Shown here: one piece after another, positions 9,354 through 17,918 of the stretch | How the letters are laid out: every line of letters begins with the position of its first letter | Numbering within the stretch: position 1 is the stretch's first letter | Origin: Bordetella parapertussis | Lineage (GTDB): Bacteria > Acidobacteriota > Terriglobia > Bryobacterales > Bryobacteraceae | Direction: 5' to 3' | DNA length: 64,000 nt | Assembly: GCA_943328975.2 (NCBI GenBank) | Contig: CALQCC020000015.1 | Span: forward strand, 37,760 to 101,759 | The notes under the pieces: model-generated | Databases searched by the model: none | The model's input: only the letters and a program-made list of their open reading frames with translations | Told to the model about the DNA's origin: nothing | Program-made: the position numbers and the translations under genes

Positions 9354-10828
9354 CTCGTCCTCGCACAAGCCGTGTTCGAACGACCGCACCCCTGACGGCA
9401 CCGCAGCGGGCGAATGAGGTCTGCCTTGAAGTCCAAGACCACTCGACGGTAAGAAGGTCAGCGATTGACTTTTTTCAGCTGCGCCAGTTGGGCGATCCAA
9501 AGACAATGGCAACCCGAGCTGCCAGATTGACGGATCAATTTGTAACGCAAAATCGTTCCTCATCGGCGTTGCTGGATGTTAAGATTGAGCCGCATTACGA
9601 CGGCAGCGATGTCCGACTAGTCATTCATTCAGGGAGCAAGGTTGGTGCAATACCTCTTGTTTCCCCGACTACGGGCCGGACCGATTACGGTCTGGTAGTT
9701 CAGCCTAGATTTCCGTGGGCCGGGATTGGGCCCATGCTAGCGGAGATGGGTTGGCGGGTTAGTCCAACTCCGCTTCGATTGCCGCTACTCCATCGGTCGG
9801 AGCGTCGCGTCCCCGGGTGGGTTTTGTCGGTCATGATTCTAGCCCGCCTCAAGGCACTGCTGGATACATTAGATCGGCGATTTGAACTTGTCACGGAAAA
9901 TCGCAGAGCACCCCGCGGGGCAGTCCATTGGGCAACGTATGCGACACAGCGCTTGCCAAATGCGAACTTCCTGTCGATCCCCTGTACTTACCCGGATCTT
10001 CAGGATGATCGTCTGCTCAAAGGCGCAATTCGCTATACCCTTGAACGTCAATTACGTTCGTTAGAGACGCAGCGCGAACACGGCGCGTTTGTTCATCGCT
10101 TGATAGATCTCGGCCAACAGCTAATGTCCAAGGTTCAGCAGTTCCCGATGCACGTTCCATCGTCGACGGCACTCGCTGGATGGATGCGTCGCCCAATGCG
10201 AACAAACCCATTTGTGGATGGCCTCCAGGCCATTGAATGGACCATTGGAGACAGGGGCTTAGCGGGATCGAGTGACCTCGATGGGATCCCTTGGATCATG
10301 CCCATGGATGGTTTTTTTGAGGCATGGGTTGAGACAGTCTTTCGACTCGTTGCGCAGCGTGCAGGTGGTCAGATGCGCGTTGGGCGCAAACGCGAGACCA
10401 CTCATCCGATCAACTGGGACCCTCCCTACCTTGGTTCGCAGCGGTCACTGATCCCAGACATCTGGGTCGAATGGGAGTCCACCACATTGATTGTGGATGC
10501 GAAGTACAAACGGCATTGGGAAGAACTACAGGAGCATTCCTGGGGAAATCTAGAGGAGGGACTTCGCGAGCGGCATCGAGCCGACCTGCTTCAGGTACTC
10601 GCCTACGCCAACCTTGCCAGGACTCCAAGGGTGATTGCGTGCCTTACCTACCCCTGTTCGCCCAGCAGTTGGGCGTCATTGCGCGATCGCGGCAGGCTGA
10701 TCCATAAGGCGGAGCTAACGATGGGGTCCCGATCTGTCCACCTTTGGTTGACCGCAGTCCCAATGGCGGCAAAGGCCGAAGAGATTGCCCTCCCGCTGAT
10801 AGACAGTATTGTTGCCTTGTTAATTTGA
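9350..10828 (+). CDS. mcrC: McrC-type endonuclease subunit (PD-(D/E)xK)
   Basis: A 492-residue protein starting at GTG 9350, overlapping the mcrB stop by 4 bases. The C-terminal region carries a PD-(D/E)xK nuclease site: Pro369-Asp370, then Asp383-x-Lys385 in IVDAKYK, then a Gln in ADLLQVLAYA. This matches the McrC catalytic module, which cuts DNA when loaded by the McrB ring. The N-terminal half is the expected McrB-contact region. With mcrB it should form a modification-dependent (type IV) restriction system; the modification recognised is unknown. No methyltransferase lies next to it, which fits type IV. AT-rich composition continues from mcrB. Confidence 0.8.
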   Translation: MTRPRTSRVRTTAPLTAPQRANEVCLEVQDHSTVRRSAIDFFQLRQLGDPKTMATRAARLTDQFVTQNRSSSALLDVKIEPHYDGSDVRLVIHSGSKVGAIPLVSPTTGRTDYGLVVQPRFPWAGIGPMLAEMGWRVSPTPLRLPLLHRSERRVPGWVLSVMILARLKALLDTLDRRFELVTENRRAPRGAVHWATYATQRLPNANFLSIPCTYPDLQDDRLLKGAIRYTLERQLRSLETQREHGAFVHRLIDLGQQLMSKVQQFPMHVPSSTALAGWMRRPMRTNPFVDGLQAIEWTIGDRGLAGSSDLDGIPWIMPMDGFFEAWVETVFRLVAQRAGGQMRVGRKRETTHPINWDPPYLGSQRSLIPDIWVEWESTTLIVDAKYKRHWEELQEHSWGNLEEGLRERHRADLLQVLAYANLARTPRVIACLTYPCSPSSWASLRDRGRLIHKAELTMGSRSVHLWLTAVPMAAKAEEIALPLIDSIVALLI

Positions 10829-10861
10829 TCGGAAGACTCTTCGGGAATGCGAAACAGAAAA

Positions 10862-10889
10862 GGCCGCGTCTCTGAACAGAGACGCGGCC
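10862..10889 (-). terminator. Intrinsic terminator of tig
   Basis: A 12-bp perfect stem (GGCCGCGTCTCT with AGAGACGCGGCC) encloses loop GAAC on the plus strand. On the minus strand it is followed by TTTTCTGTTT and lies 17 bases past the tig stop. It also separates tig from the convergent mcrC gene ending at 10828. Confidence 0.85.
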
Positions 10890-10906
10890 CGGGAGAACCG
10901 AACTTC

Positions 10907-12178
10907 CTACGCCTTCGCTGGTGCTTCCTTGCGAGCGTGCTCGAACAACAGCCGCAGCGTTTTATCCGTGCGGATGTGCCCTGCGATGCGGGCTAGGCCG
11001 CCTTCTTTTTGCAGCTTGCCGCGCACGATGGCGACGGCTTCACGTTGCCCACGGGCGATGCGGCCCACTTCGGCGTCGATCTCTTCCTGCGTGGCGGAGA
11101 TGTTTTCACGTTCGCTGATCTTATCCAGCAGCAGCGACGCTTTCACATCGCGCGCGGCGCGGGCGGATTGCGATTCCTTCACCTTGGCCCAGTCCAGCTT
11201 CAACTGGCTGGGGTCCATGCCCTGAGCCGCAAGCTGGCGCAACTGGCTGTCGATGTTGATTTCGATCTGGCGATCCAAGTACGCTTCCGGGATGGGGAAG
11301 TCGTGGCTGTCGACCAGTTTGTCGAGGAGCTGGTGCTTGGCCGCTTCCTGAGCTTGATGTTCGCGCTCGCGGAAGATGGTCTTGCGAACCGTTTCCTTGA
11401 ATTCGTCCAGGGTCTGGAAGTCGCCCAGGTCCTTGGCGAAATCGTCGTTTAACTCGGGGAGCTCTTGGCGGCGAACCGCCTTCACCACGGCCTTGAAGCG
11501 CACGGTGCGCCCGGCCAGCGTGGCCCGGTCGTAGTCTTCCGGATAGACGATGTCGAACTCGCGAACGTCATCGGGAGCAGCTCCGCGAAGGTTCTCGCTG
11601 AAAGCCGGCAGCGTTGCTTCGTCACCGATCTTCATCATGAGTTCGTCTTGCGAAATCTTTTCGTCCACGCCGGAAACGCTTTCGAGCGAGACGACGGCAT
11701 AGTCGCCATCGACTAACGCGCGCGGTTCCTCGTTGACGTATTCGGCCTTCTGGTTGCGAACTCCCTCAATGCGTTCGTTGATGTCGGCATCGCTGACTTC
11801 CGGCTCACTATAAGTGACCGTGACGCCGCGATATTCGCCCAATTCCACATTCGGCGCGACTTCAAACTCCGCCTTGAAGCGAATCGGTTCGCCCGCGTGG
11901 AAGTGCACGTCGACCACGTTGGGCTTGCCCACCACCTGCAGGCCTTCCTTCGCGGCAGTCTCGTGGAAGAAGCGCGGGATCACCGCCTCGATCACGTCCT
12001 GATTGATCTCGCTAGCGAATTTCGTTTTCACCAGGCTCAAGGGCGCTTTGCCGGGACGGAATCCGGGCAGGCGGACCTTCTGTTGAATATTAGCGACAAC
12101 GCGCTCAGTTTCCTTCTCGACGTCCTCCACAGGGACGGTAATTTCGAGGGAATGCTTGCATCCTTCGATCAGGGCCAC
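10907..12178 (-). CDS. tig: Trigger factor, ribosome-associated chaperone and PPIase
   Basis: A 423-residue protein matching trigger factor in length and order. It has an N-terminal ribosome-binding domain with the signature GFRPGKAP at 39-46, a middle FKBP-like domain from about 150 to 240, and a helical C-terminal chaperone domain. It binds nascent chains at the ribosome exit. It lies 88 bases downstream of metK on the same strand, with a hairpin between them, so it may be transcribed partly by read-through. In many bacteria tig precedes clpP-clpX; here the McrBC pair lies downstream instead. Confidence 0.95.
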   Translation of the reverse strand: MALIEGCKHSLEITVPVEDVEKETERVVANIQQKVRLPGFRPGKAPLSLVKTKFASEINQDVIEAVIPRFFHETAAKEGLQVVGKPNVVDVHFHAGEPIRFKAEFEVAPNVELGEYRGVTVTYSEPEVSDADINERIEGVRNQKAEYVNEEPRALVDGDYAVVSLESVSGVDEKISQDELMMKIGDEATLPAFSENLRGAAPDDVREFDIVYPEDYDRATLAGRTVRFKAVVKAVRRQELPELNDDFAKDLGDFQTLDEFKETVRKTIFREREHQAQEAAKHQLLDKLVDSHDFPIPEAYLDRQIEINIDSQLRQLAAQGMDPSQLKLDWAKVKESQSARAARDVKASLLLDKISERENISATQEEIDAEVGRIARGQREAVAIVRGKLQKEGGLARIAGHIRTDKTLRLLFEHARKEAPAKA

Positions 12179-12210
12179 AGTTAGATCTCCAATTCGAGCT
12201 TAAAACGTTT

Positions 12211-12235
12211 GGCGCGGCGGAGTTCCCGCCGCGCC
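12211..12235 (-). terminator. Strong hairpin between metK and tig
   Basis: A 10-bp perfect GC-rich stem (GGCGCGGCGG with CCGCCGCGCC) and a 5-base loop. On the minus strand it is followed by AAACGTTTTAAG, so the T run is displaced. It could attenuate read-through from metK or protect the metK 3' end. A full terminator role is uncertain. Confidence 0.5.
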
Positions 12236-12266
12236 AGTAAATACATACAAAGGATTAACGAACTTC

Positions 12267-13421
12267 CTACGCCTTCGCGGCAGCGGCCTTCAAGGCTTCA
12301 GCCTTGTCGGTTGCTTCCCACGTAAAGCCCGCGCCGGTGCGGCCGAAGTGGCCGTAGTACGACGTCGGACGGAAGATCGGGCGACGTAGCTTCAACGTTT
12401 CAATCATGCCCTTGGGGGTCATGTTGAAGTTGGCACGCACAATGGCCACCAACTGTTCTTCGTTGAGCTTGCTGGTGCCGAAGGAGTTGACGGCGACCGA
12501 AACCGGTTCCGCAACGCCGATGGCATACGCGAGCTGCACTTCCACGCGCTTGGCGAGGCCCGCCGCGACGATGTTCTTCGCAATGTAGCGAGCGAAGTAG
12601 CATGCCGAACGGTCCACCTTTGTGGGGTCCTTGCCGGAGAACGCACCGCCACCGTGACGGCCCATGCCGCCGTAGGTGTCGACGATGATCTTGCGACCGG
12701 TCAAACCGGTGTCGCCGTGCGGACCGCCGATAACGAAACGGCCGGTCGGGTTGATGTGATACTTCGTGTTTGCGTCGACCATGTTCGCAGGGATGATCGG
12801 GTCGATCACGTGCTTGCGGACATCGGCGCGGAGCTGTTCAGTGGTGACATCGTCATCGTGCTGGGTGGAGATAACCACAGCTTCGATGCGCTTCGGCACG
12901 TCGCCGTCATACTCGACAGAGACCTGGCTCTTTGCATCCGGACGCAGGTAGGTGAGAACACCTGTGCGGCGGATCTTGCTCTGCTGTTCCACCAACTTGT
13001 GGGACAACATGATCGGCAGGGGCATCAATTCTTCGGTTTCGTCGCAAGCGTAGCCAAACATCAGGCCTTGGTCGCCCGCGCCGCCCGTATCCACACCCAT
13101 CGCGATATCCGGCGATTGCGTCTGGATGAGGTTCACGATGCCGCACGTCTTGGAATCGTAGCCCATCTTGGCATCCGTGAAGCCGATCGACGCGATGACT
13201 TCGCGAGCAATCTTCGGAATGTCCAGAACGGCAGTCGTCGTAATTTCGCCGGAGACAATGCAAAGCCCTGTAGTAACCAAGGTCTCGCAAGCCACGCGGC
13301 CCGTCGGGTCGACGGAAAGTACCGCGTCCAGAACGGCGTCGGATACTTGATCCGCCATCTTATCGGGGTGGCCTTCGCTCACCGATTCCGACGTGAAAAT
13401 ATGTCTAACTTTGTCAGCCAC
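12267..13421 (-). CDS. metK: S-adenosylmethionine synthetase
   Basis: A 384-residue enzyme making SAM from methionine and ATP. Signatures seen: [13 protein letters not shown] at 9-21, GAGDQG at 114-119, and the P-loop-like [16 protein letters not shown] in the second half. Length is typical. The start is GTG 13421 with GGAGG at 13432-13436, ten bases upstream. The short leader holds a structured element resembling SAM/SAH riboswitches (separate entry), so translation may be repressed when SAM is plentiful. Its last codons and post-stop sequence share 20 identical bases with the end of tig. Confidence 0.97.
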   Translation of the reverse strand: MADKVRHIFTSESVSEGHPDKMADQVSDAVLDAVLSVDPTGRVACETLVTTGLCIVSGEITTTAVLDIPKIAREVIASIGFTDAKMGYDSKTCGIVNLIQTQSPDIAMGVDTGGAGDQGLMFGYACDETEELMPLPIMLSHKLVEQQSKIRRTGVLTYLRPDAKSQVSVEYDGDVPKRIEAVVISTQHDDDVTTEQLRADVRKHVIDPIIPANMVDANTKYHINPTGRFVIGGPHGDTGLTGRKIIVDTYGGMGRHGGGAFSGKDPTKVDRSACYFARYIAKNIVAAGLAKRVEVQLAYAIGVAEPVSVAVNSFGTSKLNEEQLVAIVRANFNMTPKGMIETLKLRRPIFRPTSYYGHFGRTGAGFTWEATDKAEALKAAAAKA

Positions 13422-13430
13422 TTGGTGGGA

Positions 13431-13495
13431 TCCTCCAGGGATTTTACTTCTCGGTCAAATTTGGGTGACCTTCAGGAAGGCGTTGGAAACCCAAA
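13431..13495 (-). ncRNA. Candidate SAM/SAH-type riboswitch in the metK leader
   Basis: Read on the minus strand, the leader has a stem UUUGGGU/ACCCAAA (13489-13495 with 13460-13466). Its loop contains CAACGCCUUCCUG (13473-13485). From memory, the SAM/SAH riboswitch core, known upstream of metK in Rhodobacterales, is CAACGGCUUCCUG; this is 12 of 13 identical. In that class the CUUCC loop pairs with the ribosome binding site GGAG. Here CUUCC (13475-13479) can pair with the GGAGG of metK at 13432-13436, including one G-U. The linker between stem and GGAGG is longer than in the known class. A competing GGUCA/UGACC pairing also exists. Function is inferred. Confidence 0.45.
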
Positions 13496-13501
13496 CGAAC
13501 C

Positions 13502-13510
13502 ACTATAGCA
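13502..13510 (-). promoter_or_regulatory. Extended -10 promoter of metK
   Basis: On the minus strand TGCTATAGT reads as an extended -10 element (TG-n-TATAGT). Transcription would begin near 13495, exactly at the 5' arm of the candidate riboswitch stem. No strong -35 box is seen, as is usual for extended -10 promoters. Confidence 0.45.
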
Positions 13511-13576
13511 TGGGTTCGTCCTGGCTTTACTATTTTCTGGAAGGCTATTATTATCAATGGTTTGGCTGCCGCAATC

Positions 13577-14059
13577 CTAGCGGCTTAGCGCGGCTTTGAT
13601 CCGGGCCAGGTGATGATAACTGTGGCGCACCGCATGGTCCTCCAGCAGGAACTGGCAGGTCAGCGGAGCATCACTATTGAGCGACACCTCCGCGGCCCGA
13701 TCGAGTTGGTCATCCCTTAAGGTGCGAATCGCGTCCGCCGCTGCCGCACTATTGCTCGCCAGCAAGGCCAGGGTGTCTTCTTTAGAGACGCCGTCATTCT
13801 CCATCGCATGTTTCGCGTTCATCGTGTCCACGACATCCCAACTCACGCCTGCGACCGGCTGGCCTGAGGCGAGCAACTGCGCCAGATGGATCTCGATCGG
13901 ATACACGCTGGCGACGTGGTGCACCACCACGCCCACTTTGCGTCCGTCATGCGGAACGCGCGTCTGCCACTCTGCCTCAGATAGCGTGGCCGCAAATGCC
14001 GCGAGGGCCGCTGCGCCGGCCTCAAGACGAGCCGCAAGCGCTTCAGATCGATTGTTCAT
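13577..14059 (-). CDS. DinB-family (DinB_2-like) metalloprotein
   Basis: A 160-residue four-helix protein. The metal-binding histidines typical of the DinB/YfiT superfamily are visible: His in VVHHVAS near residue 47, and His in DHAVRHSYHHLARI near the C terminus. Members include thiol S-transferases and maleylpyruvate isomerase-like enzymes; this protein's substrate is unknown. Its ATG overlaps the stop of the methyltransferase gene (ATGA on the minus strand), so it is the downstream member of a two-gene unit. Confidence 0.8.
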   Translation of the reverse strand: MNNRSEALAARLEAGAAALAAFAATLSEAEWQTRVPHDGRKVGVVVHHVASVYPIEIHLAQLLASGQPVAGVSWDVVDTMNAKHAMENDGVSKEDTLALLASNSAAAADAIRTLRDDQLDRAAEVSLNSDAPLTCQFLLEDHAVRHSYHHLARIKAALSR

Positions 14060-14871
14060 AGGGACACCGTCACTCGCAAGAAGGTAGCAGGGATGGACGT
14101 GCCGCCGCCAGCGGCCGTATTCTGCGCTTTGGCGAGTTCCACAAGTTGGTTGCGCAGGTCGTCCACTTTACCGTTCTTCTCTGCCGCCTCGAACGCGTTC
14201 ATGGTCGGACCGTAGAATTGCCGGAAGGATTCGATGACGTCCTCTGGGCTCTTATCCGGCGATACGAAGCGGAACGTGTCCTTGACCATGGAGATCTTCT
14301 CTTTCGGTACCCCGGCCTGACCGAACCGCTCGACGATGTGCGTATCCACGCCCCACGTCATCGGACTGATGAAGCCTTCCGGAGGCGGAGGCGTAAACGC
14401 AGAACTGATCTTCAGGAGCTGCGACACGAACGAAGTCGGATCGTTCGGAATCCAGTTCCCCATCACCACGCGGCCGCCCGGCTTCGTCACCCGGACCATC
14501 TCTCTGGCAACGTCAAAAGGCCTGGGCGCAAACATCGCCCCGAACACAGAGAGCGTCAGATCGAACGAATCGTCTGCGACCCGATCCAAGTTGCAGGCAT
14601 CGCCTTCTTGAAAGGTGAGGTTCTTGAGCCCCGCCGCCGCCGCGCGTTTGTTCCCTGCGTCTACCAGGTTCCTGGCAATGTCGATTCCAGTAACGTCCGC
14701 TCCTAGGACGGCGAGAGGCAGAGCCGTGGTGCCATCCCCGCAGCCCAGATCCAGGACCCGCAGCGGTGTCTGGATCCCCAGAGACTTCGCGACCGCTTCC
14801 CCGGACTCACGCATCCACGCGGCGATCTCGGTAAAGTCGCCCTTTTCCCACAACGCCTTATTCGGATTCAT
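14056..14871 (-). CDS. Class I SAM-dependent methyltransferase (UbiE/Methyltransf_11-like)
   Basis: A 271-residue protein from ATG 14871, chosen because AAAGGAG lies just upstream; the frame stays open further 5' but lacks family similarity there. SAM-binding motif I is VLDLGCGDGTTALP. The acidic end of strand 2 is in VTGIDIA, followed by GDACNL and a post-motif DLTLSVFGAMFAPRP. A GGRVVMGNW segment marks motif III. The small-molecule substrate is unknown. It is coupled to the DinB gene by a 4-base overlap and lies 61 bases after the kinase gene on the same strand. Confidence 0.85.
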   Translation of the reverse strand: MNPNKALWEKGDFTEIAAWMRESGEAVAKSLGIQTPLRVLDLGCGDGTTALPLAVLGADVTGIDIARNLVDAGNKRAAAAGLKNLTFQEGDACNLDRVADDSFDLTLSVFGAMFAPRPFDVAREMVRVTKPGGRVVMGNWIPNDPTSFVSQLLKISSAFTPPPPEGFISPMTWGVDTHIVERFGQAGVPKEKISMVKDTFRFVSPDKSPEDVIESFRQFYGPTMNAFEAAEKNGKVDDLRNQLVELAKAQNTAAGGGTSIPATFLRVTVSL

Positions 14872-14932
14872 ACTCGCTCCTTTCAACTCCGTATTGTCGT
14901 CCTCGGGAAGCGTGCAGCAAAGGGGGGCGCGG

Positions 14933-17587
14933 CTACTTCTCCAACGGCACTTTCTTGCGCAGGTCGTCGAACCAGTTGAGGATGATGTGGAGCTCACTGT
15001 TATCCGCCGTCGTGGCGGCGGGCTTGAGCATGAGGAAGCGCTTGCCGTCGGGGTGGACGTCGTAGTTGGAGGAGACTTTCTCGAACAGCATCTTGGGCGT
15101 CCCGGCGCGGAAGGCGGGGGCGAGTTCGGTGTCCACAGCCATCATCTTCGCTCCGCTGCGGAAGAAGAGTTCGCGGCCGTTGCGGTTCCAGCGGGGCTGG
15201 GTGCCTCCGTCGGTGGAGACTTGCGATTTGCCGCCGGGGCCGGGGAAGGGGGAGACGTAGACTTCGTTGCGGCCGCTCTCATTCGATTGGTAGGCCACCC
15301 ATTTGCCGTCGGGCGAGAACTGGAATTCGGCACGTAGGAAGCGGTTGTCGAGGAAGGGCTGGGGCTTGGCCGTCTTGGGATCGCCGCCCAAGGGGAGCAC
15401 CCAGACGTCGTTGCCGGTCGCTCCGATGACGAACTTGCCATCCGGGGAGACCGAGGTGGGTACCGGTCCCGGACCCTCGTCCATCAACGTAACCGGCTGG
15501 CCGCTGCCGTCGGTGGCCAAGGACGCGATTGACCCGCGGACCCCGACTACGCCAGGAGACGAGGCGTAGATGAGCCGCCGGCTGTCTGGAGTCCACACCG
15601 GACTCCCATTGGCTCTATCAAAAGTAAGCCGGGAGGTGGTTCCCCGCATCAAGTCGAGCAGCCAGAGATGTCGGTCGATGGTCTGCCCGGCCTCGAATAC
15701 ATCGAACGCAACACGCCCGCCGTCGGGAGAGACGCGGGGGCTGGCAAAGTTGCGGACGGTGGCGGACACCGGCTGCTCGGTTCCCTGTCGGTCTACCCAG
15801 GTCAGGGTAGCGGGATTTCCCAAAGTGACCGATCCGGTGCCGCCGGGATAGGCCACCGTGCCGGTGCGCGAAAAGCCTGCACCCATTAGCACCGCTAGGT
15901 TTCGCATGCCCTCCAGAACCGGTGCTGCGGGGCCCACCTTCAGCGTGCTGGCGTCGAAGGCTGCGGCGAACAGGAACCCATTGTGAGCATAGACCAGATG
16001 GCCGATGCCTGGTCGTGAGCCCGAGGGAACGAACCTTGCTTCGCCAGCGCTCTCCAGCAAGACTCTCCTCTCGCCCGTCTTGGCATCCACGGCGATGATA
16101 GGCACCTCGTTAATCCCACCCTTGGCGGTGAGCAGGAAGGCCAGAACATGGGCGGCACCCGGCAACGAGCTCGGCGCGCCAAACTGGATTTCACCTTTGG
16201 TGGGATCTACTTTGCCGATCAGCACAGGTTGGCCACCCGAATCCGGGATACGGCTAATGCTCGGGCCAGGAAGCAGGAAATTGCCGTCCTCACCCCAGCT
16301 TAATGGTGTCGCACCGGGCAGTCCGGTGGCGACGGTTAAGGGTGCACCGCCAGCCAAGGGGATTTTCTTCAACTGGAACGGCCCTGCTCCAGTGTAAAAC
16401 GCGAGCCATTGTCCATCAGGGGAAAAGGTCGGGAAGCGTCCGCCCTCTGTTCCGGGAATTGATTTGACCAGCGGGTCATCCATGGTTCGGAGATAGATGT
16501 GGTCCAAGGATGCGGAGGCCCACGCAATGCGCGACCCGTCGGAGCTGACCGCGATGGGCTGGGCGGCGATGCCTTGCGGTGTGGCGGTGACGAAGTGGGT
16601 GATGGGACGCCGTTCGGCGGGCGCGGGCTTGAGCCAGCCCCACAGTCCGACGGCGGCGAGCGCGGTCATTGCTACCGTGGCTGCGATCCACAGGAAGGGT
16701 TTCTTGGCTTCGACGGGGACGGGTGGCGGCGGCGCGGGCTCGGGTTGCGAGGCTCGGGTGAGGGCGATGCGGGCTTCGCCGATGTCGCGCAGGCGGGTCT
16801 TTACGTCGCGGTCGAGGCAGCGTTGCAGCAACTGGCGCAGCGGGCCGGCGGGGATTTTTTCGAACTCGATGGGCGCGCGCAGGACGTCGGCCAGAATGTG
16901 GGATACGCTCTCGCCGGTGAAGAGGCGCTGTCCGGTGAGCATTTCCCAGAGGACGACGCCGAAGCTCCAGATGTCGGCGCGCTTGTCGACGGGTTTGCCG
17001 GCGGCTTGCTCGGGGGACATGTAGGCGGCGGTGCCCATGATGGTGCCGGCCGCAGTCGCTCCCATGGTTAGCGTGGGCGATTCGGAGCCGGGTTGGTGAG
17101 ACGTGTCGCGAGCTCCGGCTTGGATGGCGGTGGCTAGGCCGAAGTCGAGCACCTTGGTCGGCGCGTCGTGGGGGGCTTTGACGTTGGCGGGTTTGAGGTC
17201 GCGATGGACCACTCCCTTGTCGTGCGCGGCTTCCAGGGCGGCGATGATTTGCTGGGCGATGGCGATCGTCTCTTCCAGTGGCAACGCTCCCAATTTGAGC
17301 CGGTCGCCAAGCGTGTCGCCTTCGACCAGTTCCATCACGATGGCGAGGTCTTCGCGCCCGTAGATGGTGGCGATGTTCGGATGATTCAGCGCAGCTAGGA
17401 CCTTGGCTTCGCGTTCAAAGCGAGCCAGCCGGTCGGGGTCGCGGGAGAATTGCTGGGACAAAACCTTGATGGCGACTTCGCGGTCAAGCTTGGGATCGTG
17501 GGCTCGGTAGACCTCGCCCATGCCTCCGCGGCCCAGCACGCCGAGGATAGAATAGTGCGCGACACGGTCGCCAACGGAGAGAGGCAT
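14933..17587 (-). CDS. Transmembrane Ser/Thr protein kinase with PD40/TolB-like propeller
   Basis: An 884-residue Hanks-type kinase. The glycine loop GRGGMGEVY is at 19-27, with Lys41, Glu60, HRDLKPAN (Asp130, Asn135) and DFG at 148-150, so all catalytic residues are present. A single membrane helix lies at about 297-318. The remaining 565 residues carry repeated SPDG(K/Q)W(V/L)A(F/Y) motifs typical of PD40/WD40-like beta propellers and would lie outside the membrane as a sensor. This fusion is abundant in Acidobacteriota. The ligand and phosphorylation targets are unknown. The gene starts 48 bases after the tRNA-Pro gene on the same strand. Confidence 0.92.
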   Translation of the reverse strand: MPLSVGDRVAHYSILGVLGRGGMGEVYRAHDPKLDREVAIKVLSQQFSRDPDRLARFEREAKVLAALNHPNIATIYGREDLAIVMELVEGDTLGDRLKLGALPLEETIAIAQQIIAALEAAHDKGVVHRDLKPANVKAPHDAPTKVLDFGLATAIQAGARDTSHQPGSESPTLTMGATAAGTIMGTAAYMSPEQAAGKPVDKRADIWSFGVVLWEMLTGQRLFTGESVSHILADVLRAPIEFEKIPAGPLRQLLQRCLDRDVKTRLRDIGEARIALTRASQPEPAPPPPVPVEAKKPFLWIAATVAMTALAAVGLWGWLKPAPAERRPITHFVTATPQGIAAQPIAVSSDGSRIAWASASLDHIYLRTMDDPLVKSIPGTEGGRFPTFSPDGQWLAFYTGAGPFQLKKIPLAGGAPLTVATGLPGATPLSWGEDGNFLLPGPSISRIPDSGGQPVLIGKVDPTKGEIQFGAPSSLPGAAHVLAFLLTAKGGINEVPIIAVDAKTGERRVLLESAGEARFVPSGSRPGIGHLVYAHNGFLFAAAFDASTLKVGPAAPVLEGMRNLAVLMGAGFSRTGTVAYPGGTGSVTLGNPATLTWVDRQGTEQPVSATVRNFASPRVSPDGGRVAFDVFEAGQTIDRHLWLLDLMRGTTSRLTFDRANGSPVWTPDSRRLIYASSPGVVGVRGSIASLATDGSGQPVTLMDEGPGPVPTSVSPDGKFVIGATGNDVWVLPLGGDPKTAKPQPFLDNRFLRAEFQFSPDGKWVAYQSNESGRNEVYVSPFPGPGGKSQVSTDGGTQPRWNRNGRELFFRSGAKMMAVDTELAPAFRAGTPKMLFEKVSSNYDVHPDGKRFLMLKPAATTADNSELHIILNWFDDLRKKVPLEK

Positions 17588-17635
17588 ACGAGTAATTTAG
17601 TTTACTCGATGAAAGGAAGGAAAAGGGGTGAGTTG

Positions 17636-17713
17636 TGGTCGGGCTGCCGGGATTTGAACCCGGGACCTCTTGCACCCCAAGCAAGCGCGCTAGCCAGGCT
17701 GCGCTACAGCCCG
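17636..17713 (-). tRNA. tRNA-Pro (anticodon GGG), CCA encoded
   Basis: A full cloverleaf reads on the minus strand. The acceptor stem is CGGGCTG/CAGCCCG, the D stem is GCGC/GCGC, and the anticodon stem CTTGC/GCAAG encloses loop TTGGGGT. A 5-base variable loop follows, then T stem CCGGG/CCCGG with loop TTCAAAT. Positions 34-36 are GGG, which reads proline CCC/CCT codons. The discriminator is A, and CCA is encoded at 17638-17636. Total 78 bases. No integrase or direct repeat suggests use as an attachment site. Confidence 0.96.
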
Positions 17714-17771
17714 AAACCATTTCAGCTTACCACTTACAGGTCCTGTCACGATACTATCTGGAGAGGATTGT

Positions 17772-17918
17772 ATGGAAAAAGACGGCGTGCGCGTTTGTGA
17801 TGGGTGTGGGCTCCGGATCCCCTCGATGTCGAAACTGGCTGTCAAAGAAGGCGGCCGCGACCTTTGTTTGCAGTGCCAAATCAAAGATGCGCAGATCAAT
17901 AAAGGACTGAAGCACTAA
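17772..17918 (+). CDS. Small double-CxxC zinc-ribbon protein (48 aa)
   Basis: ATG 17772 follows a GGAGAGG tract (17760-17766). The frame gives 48 residues and ends TAA at 17916-17918, overlapping the ATG of the M28 peptidase by one base (TAATG). It has Cys9-x2-Cys12 and Cys32-x2-Cys35, the pattern of a one-zinc ribbon or knuckle, in an otherwise basic chain. The tight overlap and good binding site argue that it is a real gene coupled to the peptidase. Its role is unknown. Confidence 0.7.
   Translation: MEKDGVRVCDGCGLRIPSMSKLAVKEGGRDLCLQCQIKDAQINKGLKH

Noticed and set aside
17636..17713. tRNA-Pro as an integration site
   Set aside because: No integrase, no direct repeat of the tRNA 3' end, and normal chromosomal genes on both sides.
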